Source of the DNA: FEB-25 sp963822175
GTDB taxonomy: Bacteria > Chloroflexota > Anaerolineae > Anaerolineales > UBA4823
Length of the DNA: 64,000 nt
Assembly: GCA_963822175.1 (NCBI GenBank)
Contig: CAWGGJ010000006.1
Location: forward strand, 1-64,000
Reading direction: 5' to 3'
The notes below the pieces were generated by a model. It saw nothing but the letters and a program-made list of their open reading frames with translations, ran no database searches and was not told where the DNA came from. Position 1 is the stretch's first letter. Every line of letters begins with the position of its first letter. A program made the translations under genes and the position numbers. This document shows positions 27,298 through 36,963 of this stretch, in pieces.

Positions 27298-27858
27298 ATG
27301 AAAGTAAAAAGTGCGTATATATTGACCATCGTCTCTCTGCTTCTGGCAGCATTCACTGGGCCAGTTTCAGCGGCATCCGCCAGCCTGGGAGCTGGATCTG
27401 AAGCATTATCATCAGCTATCGGAACATCCACCTCGATCGCCTCGGAAATAACCAGCTCCACGGCAACTACCCCATCCACCTCATCCGCAAGTTATGCTCC
27501 TCAACCTGGGGATGCCAACCTGATCCGTGACAAGGTGTTCATGGACCTGGCGAATAGCAGACTCATTGTTAGCCAGACCTACCCGGTCCAGGTCAGCGCA
27601 ACTCTGAAGGGATACCTGCCTGATCCATGCCATGTTTTACGGGTGGTGGTGGGTGCTCCTAATGCTACCAATGCGATCAGCATCTCGGTCTATAGCCTGG
27701 TAAAACCAGGTTCGTCTTGCATCACTGTCCTGCAGCCTTTCTCCGTCACGGTGCCCGTGGGCAGCTTTACCAGCGGGAGTTATACAGTGTGGGTGAACGG
27801 CGCGAAGCTCGGTGCTTTTTCAGCGATTTCCATATCATCCACCTCCAGCGTGAAATAA
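27298..27858 (+). CDS. Secreted protein with one PCHxLR domain
   Basis: This 186-aa fourth member has an ordinary signal peptide (cleavage near TGPVSAA, about residue 26) instead of a lipobox, then a Ser/Thr-rich linker and one domain (QPGDANLIRDKVFMDLANS, DPCHVLRVVV, SSCITVLQPF, VNGAKLGAF). It is therefore released or wall-associated rather than lipid-anchored. AAAGGAG lies 9 bases ahead. It has its own terminator and lies 273 bases after the third member, so it may be a separate transcript. Confidence 0.8.
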   Translation: MKVKSAYILTIVSLLLAAFTGPVSAASASLGAGSEALSSAIGTSTSIASEITSSTATTPSTSSASYAPQPGDANLIRDKVFMDLANSRLIVSQTYPVQVSATLKGYLPDPCHVLRVVVGAPNATNAISISVYSLVKPGSSCITVLQPFSVTVPVGSFTSGSYTVWVNGAKLGAFSAISISSTSSVK

Positions 27859-27990
27859 TCAACCGAAGTGATGATCCATGGATCTACTTCCAGCCACATG
27901 GTAACTGCACTCGCTTTCAATAAAAGGGAGTGGAGGGTCGAAAAATCCATAACCTGAGAAGTGGATAAAACAATCAAATAATAAAACCTT

Positions 27991-28028
27991 GGAGCGGGTT
28001 GAAACCAATCGACCCGCTCCTGTTTGTT
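27991..28028 (+). terminator. Terminator hairpin
   Basis: GGAGCGGGT (27991-27999) and ACCCGCTCC (28012-28020) form a perfect 9-bp stem followed by TGTTTGTTTAA. Confidence 0.75.
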
Positions 28029-28118
28029 TAATAGCGGATCACCTGATCTTACTCAGTTTCTCCAAAATAAAATAAACCGGGAGTTATAATAGCTATTGTT
28101 TGATCATCGGAGGATTAA

Positions 28119-29429
28119 ATGATTAAGAAAATCATTTCCATGCTCCTGGTAGTCTTTTCCGGCTTGATCCTGGCAGGCTGCAGTGCATCCTCAACAAGCC
28201 TGCCGCCCACGGTTACTTCCACCAGTATTCCTGCTACACCGACCACCCTCCCTTCTGCCACAGCGCTGCCTCCAACCGAGACAGCTACACAGGCGCCACC
28301 GACTGCCACCGCAACTGCCACTGCCGTTCCGGGGCCAGTGATCGAGCACTTCCCTGTGGGGCAGGAATTCACCGTCACTTCAATCCATATGATCGATGAG
28401 AATATCGGTTGGGCGATCGGCGGGCTGGATAGCGTGGGGGAGCATGTGCTCAAGACCCAGGCTGGTGGTTCTGCCTGGAAGGATATCACCCCTCCCGAGC
28501 CGGCAGCCCCTGAGGGAGAGCGGAAGGTTGCGGCGGGTTATTTCCTGGATGCCAGCAATGCCTGGGTGATCTACACCAACACCAGTGGAATAACCCCTGC
28601 ACAACCTTTCGTCTGGCGCACACAGGATGGTGGCCTCTCCTGGCAGGCCAGCCAACCCCTGGATGTGAGCAATCTGAGCGAGTTTTACGGTATGCCCTCT
28701 CTGCAGTTCGTTGATGGGCAGTCGGGGTGGTTACTGGTACACGTTGGAGCGGGGATGAACCATGACTATATCGCCCTGTACCAAAGCCAGGATGGCGGTA
28801 TGAGCTGGTTGCGTATCCAGGATCCCTATAACGATACCAGCTCCATCATGTCGTGCTCCAAGACCGGCATGTTGTTCACCGATGCGACTCACGGCTGGCT
28901 GACGGGTGATTGCAACGGTGTGGCGGCAGGTGTGTTGCTATACAAGAGCACGGATGGCGGACTGACCTGGGAATCTGTCACCCTGCCGGACCCCAGCGGT
29001 GCTCCAGGGTTGTTCACCACTTTTCAATCTGCCTGTGGCTCGTATGACCCGTTCTTCTTCAGCAATGACCTGGGACACCTGGCAGTGAACTGCACCAACT
29101 ACGATCAGAACCCAATCACCTACCAATACTACGTCTTCACCACACAGGACGGTGGCACCACCTGGACATCCTCCACTTACCCGGGTGAGTCGCTATATTT
29201 CTATTCTGCCAGCACAGGCTGGGCGCTGGCCAGGAAGATCCAACGCAGCAGTGATGGCGGCCTAACCTGGACGGCCATGTCCAATGTCACCTGGAGTGCT
29301 GAGGTGGATTTCATCACCGAAAATGTCGGCTGGGCGGTTGCCACAGACGAAAATCAGCAGGTGGCTTTGGTGAAAACCATCGATGGAGGGAAGAAATGGG
29401 CAATGCTGGTGCCCACTGTGGTGCCATAA
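28119..29429 (+). CDS. Asp-box (BNR/YCF48-like) lipoprotein
   Basis: The 436-aa protein has a lipobox ILAGC (Cys21), a Thr/Pro/Ala linker to about residue 72, and a beta-propeller marked by repeated Asp-box strands: TQDGGLSW, SQDGGMSW, STDGGLTW, TQDGGTTW, SSDGGLTW and TIDGGKKW, with companion GW turns (ENIGWAIGG, ENVGWAVAT). Six or seven blades are likely. Such propellers occur in sialidases and in photosystem assembly factor YCF48; no sialidase active site is seen, so a binding or scaffold role is more likely. GGAGG lies ahead of the ATG. Confidence 0.85.
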   Translation: MIKKIISMLLVVFSGLILAGCSASSTSLPPTVTSTSIPATPTTLPSATALPPTETATQAPPTATATATAVPGPVIEHFPVGQEFTVTSIHMIDENIGWAIGGLDSVGEHVLKTQAGGSAWKDITPPEPAAPEGERKVAAGYFLDASNAWVIYTNTSGITPAQPFVWRTQDGGLSWQASQPLDVSNLSEFYGMPSLQFVDGQSGWLLVHVGAGMNHDYIALYQSQDGGMSWLRIQDPYNDTSSIMSCSKTGMLFTDATHGWLTGDCNGVAAGVLLYKSTDGGLTWESVTLPDPSGAPGLFTTFQSACGSYDPFFFSNDLGHLAVNCTNYDQNPITYQYYVFTTQDGGTTWTSSTYPGESLYFYSASTGWALARKIQRSSDGGLTWTAMSNVTWSAEVDFITENVGWAVATDENQQVALVKTIDGGKKWAMLVPTVVP

Positions 29430-29475
29430 TTCCAACCACCCATGTATCTTCCATTCAAATAATTCGATAAATACT

Positions 29476-29506
29476 CCTCCCCCAAATCCTTTGGATTTGG
29501 GGGAGG
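29476..29506. terminator. Long perfect hairpin after the Asp-box gene
   Basis: CCTCCCCCAAATCC (29476-29489) and GGATTTGGGGGAGG (29493-29506) pair over 14 bp with a TTT loop. No T-tract follows, so it may be a dispersed repetitive palindrome as much as a terminator. From here to 29842 I see no gene. Confidence 0.55.
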
Positions 29507-29842
29507 CTGGGAGAGGGTAAAAACTGAATAGCGCGATCAAATCTTATTTACCAGGCATATCGTGAGCCAGTTCTACCTGTATTCTGTTATCTATGACATG
29601 TTTTAGGAAAACGTGACGGGGTGATCAAGAGAATTTACAAGCAATCGAAATCAAGCGTCTGTCCCCAGAATGTGAATTGCTACTTGATTTATTTACTATT
29701 AACTATACAATAAAATTACTTGAGTTTCATGAATAGTTGCCATCATTGAGGGTGGGAAAAACACATCGATTCAAACCACCCATCAAAATCGATGATGGAT
29801 CGTCCCGGTATTTTGTTTCCGTGAGTAGGAGGAGGCTATAGA

Positions 29843-30994
29843 ATGAAGAGGGTTCTTTGGGTTTCTGCCCCATTTACCGTTGCATCCCTGTTCCTGAGCA
29901 TCCTTCTTTTTCTGGTGGGAGAACAAATACAGGTGCAGGCGTCGAATCCCCAGACCAGTTTGATCGTCACCACCCTGGATGACGAGACAATCATAAATGG
30001 CTTCTGCTCCCTGCGCGAGGCGATTGAGGCTGCCAATACCAATTCCTCTGTGGATACCTGCGGGATTGGCAGTGTTCTCACGGATACAGTCACGTTCTCG
30101 GTACAGGGCACCATCACTGTGTCCAGCCAGCTCTCGGTAACTACCGGAGGACCGTTGGTGATCGATGGAGGTGGTTTAATTACCACCAGCGGTGGCGGGA
30201 CAGGGCGCGTCTGGTGGGTGGACACAACGAGTGAGTTCGTCCTTCAAAACTTATCAGTGTCGGATGGATTTATTAATGGGTTTGGTGCTGGTCTGAATAT
30301 CGTTCATGGCCGCATCACGATCATCGACTCAACCTTCTCCAATAACCGTGCTAGTTACGGTGGTGGTATAGTCAATGAAGATACTTTAACCATTATCAAT
30401 AGCACTTTTTTTGGGAATAGCTCAATCAGTGGGAGTGGTATTTCCAATTGGGCATCTCTGACCATCACCAACACTACTTTTTCCACTAACTTCGCCGATG
30501 ATTGGGCAGGTGGGATCGATAATTGGGGTGACCTGTCGATCACAAACAGCACTTTTTCTGGTAATAAGGCAGTTAATGGTTATGGCGGCAGCATATTTTC
30601 GATCAATACAGGCAGCACAGTTCTGGTGAACACGATCCTGGCTGACAGCCTTTCAGGAGGTGAATGTTATGGCCCAATCATCGATGGAGGGCATAATATC
30701 TCGTCCGATGACACCTGTGGTTTCGAGCTGGCCAATGAGTCAATGCCTGACACAGATCCCCACCTGGATTTTCTCAAGGATAATGGAGGCCTGACCTGGA
30801 CGAGTGCGCTGCTTTGGAACAGCCCGGCCATCGATACAGGAGATGACGCTCAGTGCCCGATCATCGATCAGCGCGGCTTTCCCAGACCAAGCGATGGCAA
30901 CGGAGATGGATCCGCCTTATGCGATATTGGGGCATATGAACTACAAGAAGCGCTGATGGTCAGGTTTCTCCCAATGGCGAGAACATCACCTTGA
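29843..30994 (+). CDS. CSLREA-domain beta-helix surface protein
   Basis: The 383-aa product has a signal peptide (to about residue 34), the CSLREA motif (FCSLREAIEAAN) that names its N-terminal domain, a parallel beta-helix with repeated INSTF / ITNTTF turns, and a C-terminal choice-of-anchor-like region (GGHNISSDDTCGF, SPAIDTGDDAQCP, DIGAYEL). The tail VRFLPMARTSP recalls the LPLILR-like ends of the beta-helix/PKD pair. It is an extracellular protein of unknown ligand, common in Chloroflexota. AGGAGG lies ahead of the ATG. Confidence 0.88.
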   Translation: MKRVLWVSAPFTVASLFLSILLFLVGEQIQVQASNPQTSLIVTTLDDETIINGFCSLREAIEAANTNSSVDTCGIGSVLTDTVTFSVQGTITVSSQLSVTTGGPLVIDGGGLITTSGGGTGRVWWVDTTSEFVLQNLSVSDGFINGFGAGLNIVHGRITIIDSTFSNNRASYGGGIVNEDTLTIINSTFFGNSSISGSGISNWASLTITNTTFSTNFADDWAGGIDNWGDLSITNSTFSGNKAVNGYGGSIFSINTGSTVLVNTILADSLSGGECYGPIIDGGHNISSDDTCGFELANESMPDTDPHLDFLKDNGGLTWTSALLWNSPAIDTGDDAQCPIIDQRGFPRPSDGNGDGSALCDIGAYELQEALMVRFLPMARTSP

Positions 30995-31089
30995 GATCGC
31001 ATACTCCTCCCTGACACTCCAAAATTTTCAGGATAAGATTCGTAGGAACACCACCGCGAGCAGCTTAGACACAATCTCAAAGGTGTAGA

Positions 31090-31124
31090 AATCCTGCCGG
31101 GAGATAAACCCGGCAGGATTTTTG
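31090..31124 (+). terminator. Rho-independent terminator
   Basis: AATCCTGCCGGG (31090-31101) and CCCGGCAGGATT (31109-31120) form a perfect 12-bp stem with a 7-base loop and a run of T. It is the clearest terminator in the window. Two TATAAT boxes follow at 31199-31204 and 31211-31216, ahead of the sensor gene. Confidence 0.9.
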
Positions 31125-31302
31125 TTCCCGAGGGTTAATATCCTGCGTAAATGCAAACAACCTTGCAGAAGTGATAAGCAAATCCAACAATTTTTTTATA
31201 TAATGAACCATATAATAGGCAAACTTAATCGAATGGAATCGACGTAGAGTAGATCTATCAGTTGGTGTATTTATTGCATCATTCCAAGGTGGAGTTTAGT
31301 TC

Positions 31303-34300
31303 TTGAATAACAATATGGCTACGATTGATTTGCCAGGAATAAAAAGAAACGGAAAACCTCACCCCAATAACAGCCAGCCCAGGAAGCGGGAACAAAATAA
31401 GGCTGCCATTGAGCTGCGTTATCGCGCTATTTTGGAGCAAATCCCAGCGATCATTTACACAGATTCTTATGGCGAGAATAGCCACACCCTTTATATCAAC
31501 CCTCAGCTAAAATCAGTCACTGGATATACCCCTGAAGAATGGATGGCAGATGACCTGCTTTGGTTTAAGATCATCCATGAAGATGATAAAGCGCGTGTTT
31601 GGGCGGAAAACTTGCGCACAGTGGAAATTGGCGAGCCGTTTATGGTTGATTATCGCTTATGCACCCGTGATGGGCAGGTCAAGTGGGTGCATGATGAATC
31701 CTGGTTAATTCGCGATGCTTCCGGAAAGCCATTATTCTGGCAGGGATATATCGTCGATATTACCGAACGCAAGCAGTCTGAATTGGAGCTTGAGCGCCGG
31801 GCAGCAGAGCTCTCCGCCCTGCAGGAAACGATACTCAACCTCACTGCGCGGCATACCCTACCCGATCTATTGAACCTGATCGTTGAGCGGGCGACAATGC
31901 TATTGAACGCCAGCCATGGAATGCTGTACCTGGCTGATCCTGAAGAACAAACCGTCACCTGTGTGGTGAGTTACAACACCCAACAAGATTACACAGGCAC
32001 GACACTTAAAATGGGAGAGGGAGCTGCTGGAAAGGTATTTAAATCCGCCAAGCCGTTGATGATCAAGAATTACTCGCAATGGTCCGGCAGATCAAAGCAA
32101 TTTGAAAACCAGGAAATCGCCTTCCAGGCATTGATCAGTGCACCGATGGTCTGGCAGGGTCAGGTAAACGGAGTGCTCCACGTGTTAAGGATAGATCCAT
32201 TTAGCCAAAGTGACCTGGATCAGCTGACACTTTTCGCCAACCATGCTGCGGTGGCAGTGGAAAATGCACGTTTGTATGAATCAGCAGCCCAAGACCTTGA
32301 GAACCTCAAACGCGCTGAGACAGCCCTGCGTGAATCCATCGCCATATACCGACAGGCGATCGAATCCACAGGTGGAGTGCCATATTATCAATCCTACGAT
32401 GACGATCGCAATGGAATTCATTACGATTTTATCGGGGAAGGAATACAACAGCTCACAGGCTATAAACCCGATGAATTTACCGCGGATGTGTGGGATTCGC
32501 TGGTTCTGGAAGCGCACCTTTTGGGTGATCTGGCGAAATATTCTTGGAAGGATGCTGTTCGGATCTCCCGTTCTGGGGAAATACCAGCCCTGACATGGAA
32601 ATGCGAATATTGTATCAAAGACCGCGATGGGAAAATCCATTGGGTATTCGAATCGGCGGTTAAGCTGCGGGATGAAAATGGTAAAATCTACGGCTCTATC
32701 GGCCTGTATCGCGACATCACAGAAACGAAACGGTCAGAGCAGGTCCAAGAGGCGATCTACAGGATTTCCCAGGCAGTGGTGACAACAGCCAGCCTGGATG
32801 ACCTTTATCACTCCATTCACCAAATCCTGGGTGAGCTAATGCCCGTGGAAAACTTCTACATTGCCTTATATGACCCCAATAACGACCTGCTGAGTTTCCC
32901 GTATTATGTAGATCAGTACGATCAACCACCCCCACCATCGAAACCTGAGCGAGGTTTGACCGAATATGTCATGCGAACCAAGAAACCACTCTGGGCACCT
33001 GAGAGGGTGTTTAGAAACCTTGTCGCGCAGGGAGAGGTCGAGGTGGTCGGTTCGGATTCGTTTGATTGGATTGGTGTGCCGCTAAAATCTGAGGAAAGGG
33101 TGACCGGGGTGATGGTTGCTCAAAGCTATACCGAAGGGGTGCGCTATAGTCAGGAGGACCTGGACTTGATGGAGTTCGTCTCCACCCAGGTGGCAGTCTC
33201 CATTGAGCGAAAGAAAGCCGAAGATGCGCTGCGAGTGAGCCTGGTGGAAACCCGCAAGCAGGCAGAACGGCTGGCACTGCTCAACCGTATCGCCCGGGCT
33301 ATCAGCACCACCCTGAACCTGGATAACCTGTTGGAGATCGTCTTCCAGGAGATTACCAGCGTGGTACCCGCAGACTCATTTTTCGTCGCCCTGTATGACC
33401 GCCAGACAGACCAGCTAGAATTCCGTATCCGCGTGGACCGGGATGTGCATGAGCCTCCCCACACACGTCCACTCGGGAACGCCCTGACCGCACATGTGGT
33501 AAACCATAAAAAGCCGTTGCTGATCCGTAATTATGAGCTCGAGAAGGACCAACTACCCAAGATGACCTTATGGGGCACCGGCCAACCTTCGGCTTCCTGG
33601 TTGGGAGTGCCCATGTTGCTCGGAGAGGATGTGATCGGGTTGATATCGGTCCAGTCGTACAGCGCAAATGCCTTTGGCGAGCGGGAACTTGAGCTGCTTT
33701 CAACGGTAGCGGATACCGTGGCCATAGCCATCGATAATGCCCGCCTGTACGAAGCGGAAAAACAGCGTGCAGCACGACTGACGCAGATCGTCCAGCTCGG
33801 GACTGAGTTGGCATCCTTACGCAAAGAGAGTGAGGTGCTGGACACACTGGTAAAACGCGTAGCAGTGCTGATGAATAGTGCCACCTGTACCGTGATGATG
33901 ATCGATGCCAATAAAAACCAGGCAGAACTCACCGCCCAGACAGGATTACCTCCCAGCACGGGCAAACTGCGCGTGATGCTGACCCTACCCGTCCTACGCA
34001 AGCTGCTAGATACTGGTGAACCACTGATCATTTCCGATATAGACCGGCAGGAACCAACCATTCGCCAGATCCTTGTGCGCCCCGACATCAAGAGCTTTTT
34101 TGCCTACCCGATGATGCGCTCCGGGCATGTGATCGGAGTGATCACGTTGAGCAGCCTGATCCCTTATACGCCAGACCTGGAAGAGATTTCAGCCTGTCAC
34201 CTGCTGGCCGAAAGAGCCGCAACTGCCTTGGAAAATGCACGATTATTTGAACGGACAGAGCGTCACCTGCAACAGGTGCAGGCTTTACGCACCATCGATG

Positions 34301-35373
34301 CCGCCATCGCCTCCAGCTTTGACCTGCGGGCAATCTTGAATATCATCCTTTACCAGATCGTAACTCAACTGGATGTGGATGCCGCGGATGTGCTCCTGCT
34401 CAACCCACACAGTTATTCCCTTGAGTATTCGGTGGGCAGAGGTTTTCTCACCAATTCCATCGAACAATCACGATTTTTATTAGGCGAAGGTGTGGTCGGC
34501 CAGCAAATCATGGAACGGCGAACCATCCATATCTCCGATCTAAAGGCGGTGGTGCACACCTTATTGAGGGCAGATATCTTCAAGGAGGAAGGTTTCGTCT
34601 CCTATTCTGCCGCCCCGCTGATTGCAAAAGGCGAGGTGAAGGGTGTGCTGGAAGTTTATCAGCGCACACCGAAGGAAAGAGGCGCCGATTGGGTGGAGTT
34701 CCTGGAAACCCTTGCCGGGCAGGTGGCAATCGCCATCGACAACTCGCAATTGTTCACCAACCTGCAGCGCTCCAACCTGGAGCTCAGCCTGGCGTATGAT
34801 GCCACCATCGAGGGCTGGTCACGTGCCTTGGATATGCGCGACCGGGTGACGGAAGGTCACACCAAGCGCGTCACAGATATAGCGCTAAAATTAGCGCGTA
34901 CCATGGGAGTGAGTGATGCTGACCTGGTGCATATGCGGCGTGGCGTCCTGCTGCATGATATGGGCAAAGTGGGTATCCCTGACAACATCCTGCAAAAACC
35001 CGGACCCCTCAACAAGGATGAATGGAAAGTCATGCACATGCACCCGCAATATGCATATGAGATGCTGGCGCCGATCAGCTATCTCCGCCCTGCATTGGAT
35101 ATTCCCGGAAGCCACCATGAGAAATGGGATGGCACGGGATATCCCCGCGGGCTGAAAGGGGAACAGATCCCGATCGCGGCCAGGATATTTGCCGTCGTGG
35201 ATGTTTATGATGCCCTCACCTCCGACCGACCTTATCGAAAGGCGTGGACGAAGGAGCAGGCGATCGAATACATCCTGGAACAAAAAGGAAAGTTCTTTGA
35301 CCCACGCGTGGTCGACGTTTTCATGTCGTTGAGGCCTGAGCTGGGTTTGCTGCTCAATGGAAATAATAAGTAA
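31303..35373 (+). CDS. Multi-PAS/GAF sensor with HD-GYP phosphodiesterase output
   Basis: This 1356-aa cytoplasmic protein has in order PAS (about 35-155), GAF (180-335), PAS (345-480), GAF (490-640), GAF (665-820), GAF (835-985), GAF (1000-1150) and HD-GYP (about 1165-1350). The HD-GYP part carries LLHDMGKVG (HD at 1218-1219), SHHEKWDGTGYPRGLKG and DVYDALTSDRPYR, so cyclic-di-GMP hydrolysis is likely. No membrane segment is present. The TTG at 31303 has GGAG 8 bases ahead; an ATG lies four codons in. No GGDEF domain is present here, but a second HD-GYP protein lies at 59838. Confidence 0.92.
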   Translation: MNNNMATIDLPGIKRNGKPHPNNSQPRKREQNKAAIELRYRAILEQIPAIIYTDSYGENSHTLYINPQLKSVTGYTPEEWMADDLLWFKIIHEDDKARVWAENLRTVEIGEPFMVDYRLCTRDGQVKWVHDESWLIRDASGKPLFWQGYIVDITERKQSELELERRAAELSALQETILNLTARHTLPDLLNLIVERATMLLNASHGMLYLADPEEQTVTCVVSYNTQQDYTGTTLKMGEGAAGKVFKSAKPLMIKNYSQWSGRSKQFENQEIAFQALISAPMVWQGQVNGVLHVLRIDPFSQSDLDQLTLFANHAAVAVENARLYESAAQDLENLKRAETALRESIAIYRQAIESTGGVPYYQSYDDDRNGIHYDFIGEGIQQLTGYKPDEFTADVWDSLVLEAHLLGDLAKYSWKDAVRISRSGEIPALTWKCEYCIKDRDGKIHWVFESAVKLRDENGKIYGSIGLYRDITETKRSEQVQEAIYRISQAVVTTASLDDLYHSIHQILGELMPVENFYIALYDPNNDLLSFPYYVDQYDQPPPPSKPERGLTEYVMRTKKPLWAPERVFRNLVAQGEVEVVGSDSFDWIGVPLKSEERVTGVMVAQSYTEGVRYSQEDLDLMEFVSTQVAVSIERKKAEDALRVSLVETRKQAERLALLNRIARAISTTLNLDNLLEIVFQEITSVVPADSFFVALYDRQTDQLEFRIRVDRDVHEPPHTRPLGNALTAHVVNHKKPLLIRNYELEKDQLPKMTLWGTGQPSASWLGVPMLLGEDVIGLISVQSYSANAFGERELELLSTVADTVAIAIDNARLYEAEKQRAARLTQIVQLGTELASLRKESEVLDTLVKRVAVLMNSATCTVMMIDANKNQAELTAQTGLPPSTGKLRVMLTLPVLRKLLDTGEPLIISDIDRQEPTIRQILVRPDIKSFFAYPMMRSGHVIGVITLSSLIPYTPDLEEISACHLLAERAATALENARLFERTERHLQQVQALRTIDAAIASSFDLRAILNIILYQIVTQLDVDAADVLLLNPHSYSLEYSVGRGFLTNSIEQSRFLLGEGVVGQQIMERRTIHISDLKAVVHTLLRADIFKEEGFVSYSAAPLIAKGEVKGVLEVYQRTPKERGADWVEFLETLAGQVAIAIDNSQLFTNLQRSNLELSLAYDATIEGWSRALDMRDRVTEGHTKRVTDIALKLARTMGVSDADLVHMRRGVLLHDMGKVGIPDNILQKPGPLNKDEWKVMHMHPQYAYEMLAPISYLRPALDIPGSHHEKWDGTGYPRGLKGEQIPIAARIFAVVDVYDALTSDRPYRKAWTKEQAIEYILEQKGKFFDPRVVDVFMSLRPELGLLLNGNNK

Positions 35374-35439
35374 CCGGTGCCTTAGAAAACACAAACACAA
35401 CCCTCACAACCTTAAGTAAACTTGGGGTTTTAAGATATT

Positions 35440-36204
35440 ATGAACATTTCGATCGCCGATTGGGGCAATTTTGAACAGGCCTTATCCATTGCTACACGAT
35501 ACCAGGTAGGCCTGGAAATCCAGCAGTTTTCTAACCCGGAAAACCTGGATCAAGCTGCGGAAATTGCTCCAGATATTCGCCCTAAACTCTCAGGCATAGC
35601 TTGTGTTGGGATGCATGGTCCATATTCAGAGCTGGTTCCCGCCAGCCGCGATATGCTGGTGCGAAATGCAACCCTCCAGCGCTTCCAGCAGGCATACGAG
35701 GCAGCAAAAATGATCGGTGCCAGCCACCTGGTGTTGCATTCCGGGTATATCCCCAAGACATACCAACCCGAGCAGTGGATTCAAAACTCGCTCGTATTTT
35801 GGGTGGATTTCCTGCGGGACAAAAACGCTTCCATCCTGATCCATGTTGAGAACGTGTACGATGACGATTTCACCCTGCTCAGAGAGCTGGTTGATCGGGT
35901 GAGTATGACCTACGGGGACGACCGCCTGACAATCTGCCTGGACATCGGACATGTGAATGCCAATTCATCCAGGAGCCTTACGGATTGGATCAGCGGGATG
36001 GGCGACAGGATCCGCTACGTGCACTTACACAACAATGATGGCATCCTGGATGACCACTGGCGGCTGGACAGGGGCAAGATCGATATCAGCCAGGTGCTTG
36101 ACCTGCTGCAGAAACACTCGCCAAGGGCGATCTGGACAGTTGAAACCTATCTCGGGGATCTCGAACCCTCACTGCAATGGTTGCAGGAGAAGGAGTATTT
36201 ATAA
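35440..36204 (+). CDS. Sugar phosphate isomerase/epimerase-like TIM barrel
   Basis: This 254-aa protein fits the xylose isomerase-like TIM-barrel family (AP endonuclease 2 fold): GLEIQQFSNPE, ASHLVLHSGYIPKTYQPEQW, ILIHVENVYDDDF, LTICLDIGHVNANS, and RIRYVHLHNNDGILDDHW. The Glu, Asp and His residues at the strand ends form a likely divalent-metal site. Substrate cannot be predicted. It lies 66 bases after the sensor gene and may be co-transcribed. Confidence 0.85.
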   Translation: MNISIADWGNFEQALSIATRYQVGLEIQQFSNPENLDQAAEIAPDIRPKLSGIACVGMHGPYSELVPASRDMLVRNATLQRFQQAYEAAKMIGASHLVLHSGYIPKTYQPEQWIQNSLVFWVDFLRDKNASILIHVENVYDDDFTLLRELVDRVSMTYGDDRLTICLDIGHVNANSSRSLTDWISGMGDRIRYVHLHNNDGILDDHWRLDRGKIDISQVLDLLQKHSPRAIWTVETYLGDLEPSLQWLQEKEYL

Positions 36205-36245
36205 GAATATCCTTCAGGGATGCGATCATTCCAGATAACCCGGCT

Positions 36246-36722
36246 TTATGATTGTTGGATAATCCTATCCACACGGGCGTTGGTGAGTTTAATCAGTGCA
36301 TCCACGGGCAAGCGGATATTCAGCCCGCGCTGCCCACCCGAGACATGGATCTCGGTGTAATCCTGTGCACTGGAATCCAGCACTACCTGGAAGCCTTTAT
36401 TGATCAGTGCCAGGGGTGAGATGCCACCTGCCTGCAACCCGGTGAGCTGTTCCGCTTCCCGTTCGGTAGGCAGGAATAGTTTTTTTTCACCCAGTGCTTT
36501 TGCCAGCTGTTTTAAATCCACTTCAGCCGAGCCGGGCACAAGCGCCAGGATGGGTCTACCTCTCCCCTCCCGCTTTACCACAATGGTCTTGAACACCTGC
36601 TCCAGGGGCGCGCCCAGCAGACGTGCGGTCTCAACTGCTCCAAGTTTCTCAGCGGGGAGCTCATAGGCAGAAAAGGGGATTTTTTTTGCTTCCAGCATAC
36701 GGGTGATGTTGTTGGTGGGCAT
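36246..36722 (-). CDS. ybaK: Cys-tRNA(Pro)/aa-tRNA deacylase, YbaK/EbsC family
   Basis: The 158-aa protein has the family pattern: ITRMLEAKKIPFSAYEL at the start, QVFKTIVVK with the essential Lys, ILALVPGSAEVDLKQLAKALG, TGLQAGGISPLAL, and a final FVVLD-like QVVLDSSAQDYTEIHVSGG. It hydrolyses mischarged Cys-tRNAPro in trans. It is convergent with the TIM-barrel gene. Only 40 bases separate the stops. Confidence 0.93.
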   Translation of the reverse strand: MPTNNITRMLEAKKIPFSAYELPAEKLGAVETARLLGAPLEQVFKTIVVKREGRGRPILALVPGSAEVDLKQLAKALGEKKLFLPTEREAEQLTGLQAGGISPLALINKGFQVVLDSSAQDYTEIHVSGGQRGLNIRLPVDALIKLTNARVDRIIQQS

Positions 36723-36963
36723 CTGATTGACTTTCAGAAGTTAATCCTGTATAGTATGATTACATTAATACCAGGTGGTTTGATTCTTTCCATTATTGTT
36801 TGATTTTACTGTAAAAATACCTATATTGTTGGACATACAAGCTTCATTAGCTTATGTCGGCCGTCGGTATGCCGGACCATGATCATGGACGATCATACCT
36901 GACCTTTATTTTCACTTTGCCAGTCATGAGCGTGAAGTATAGCCATCTAAAATGGAGGAAAAT

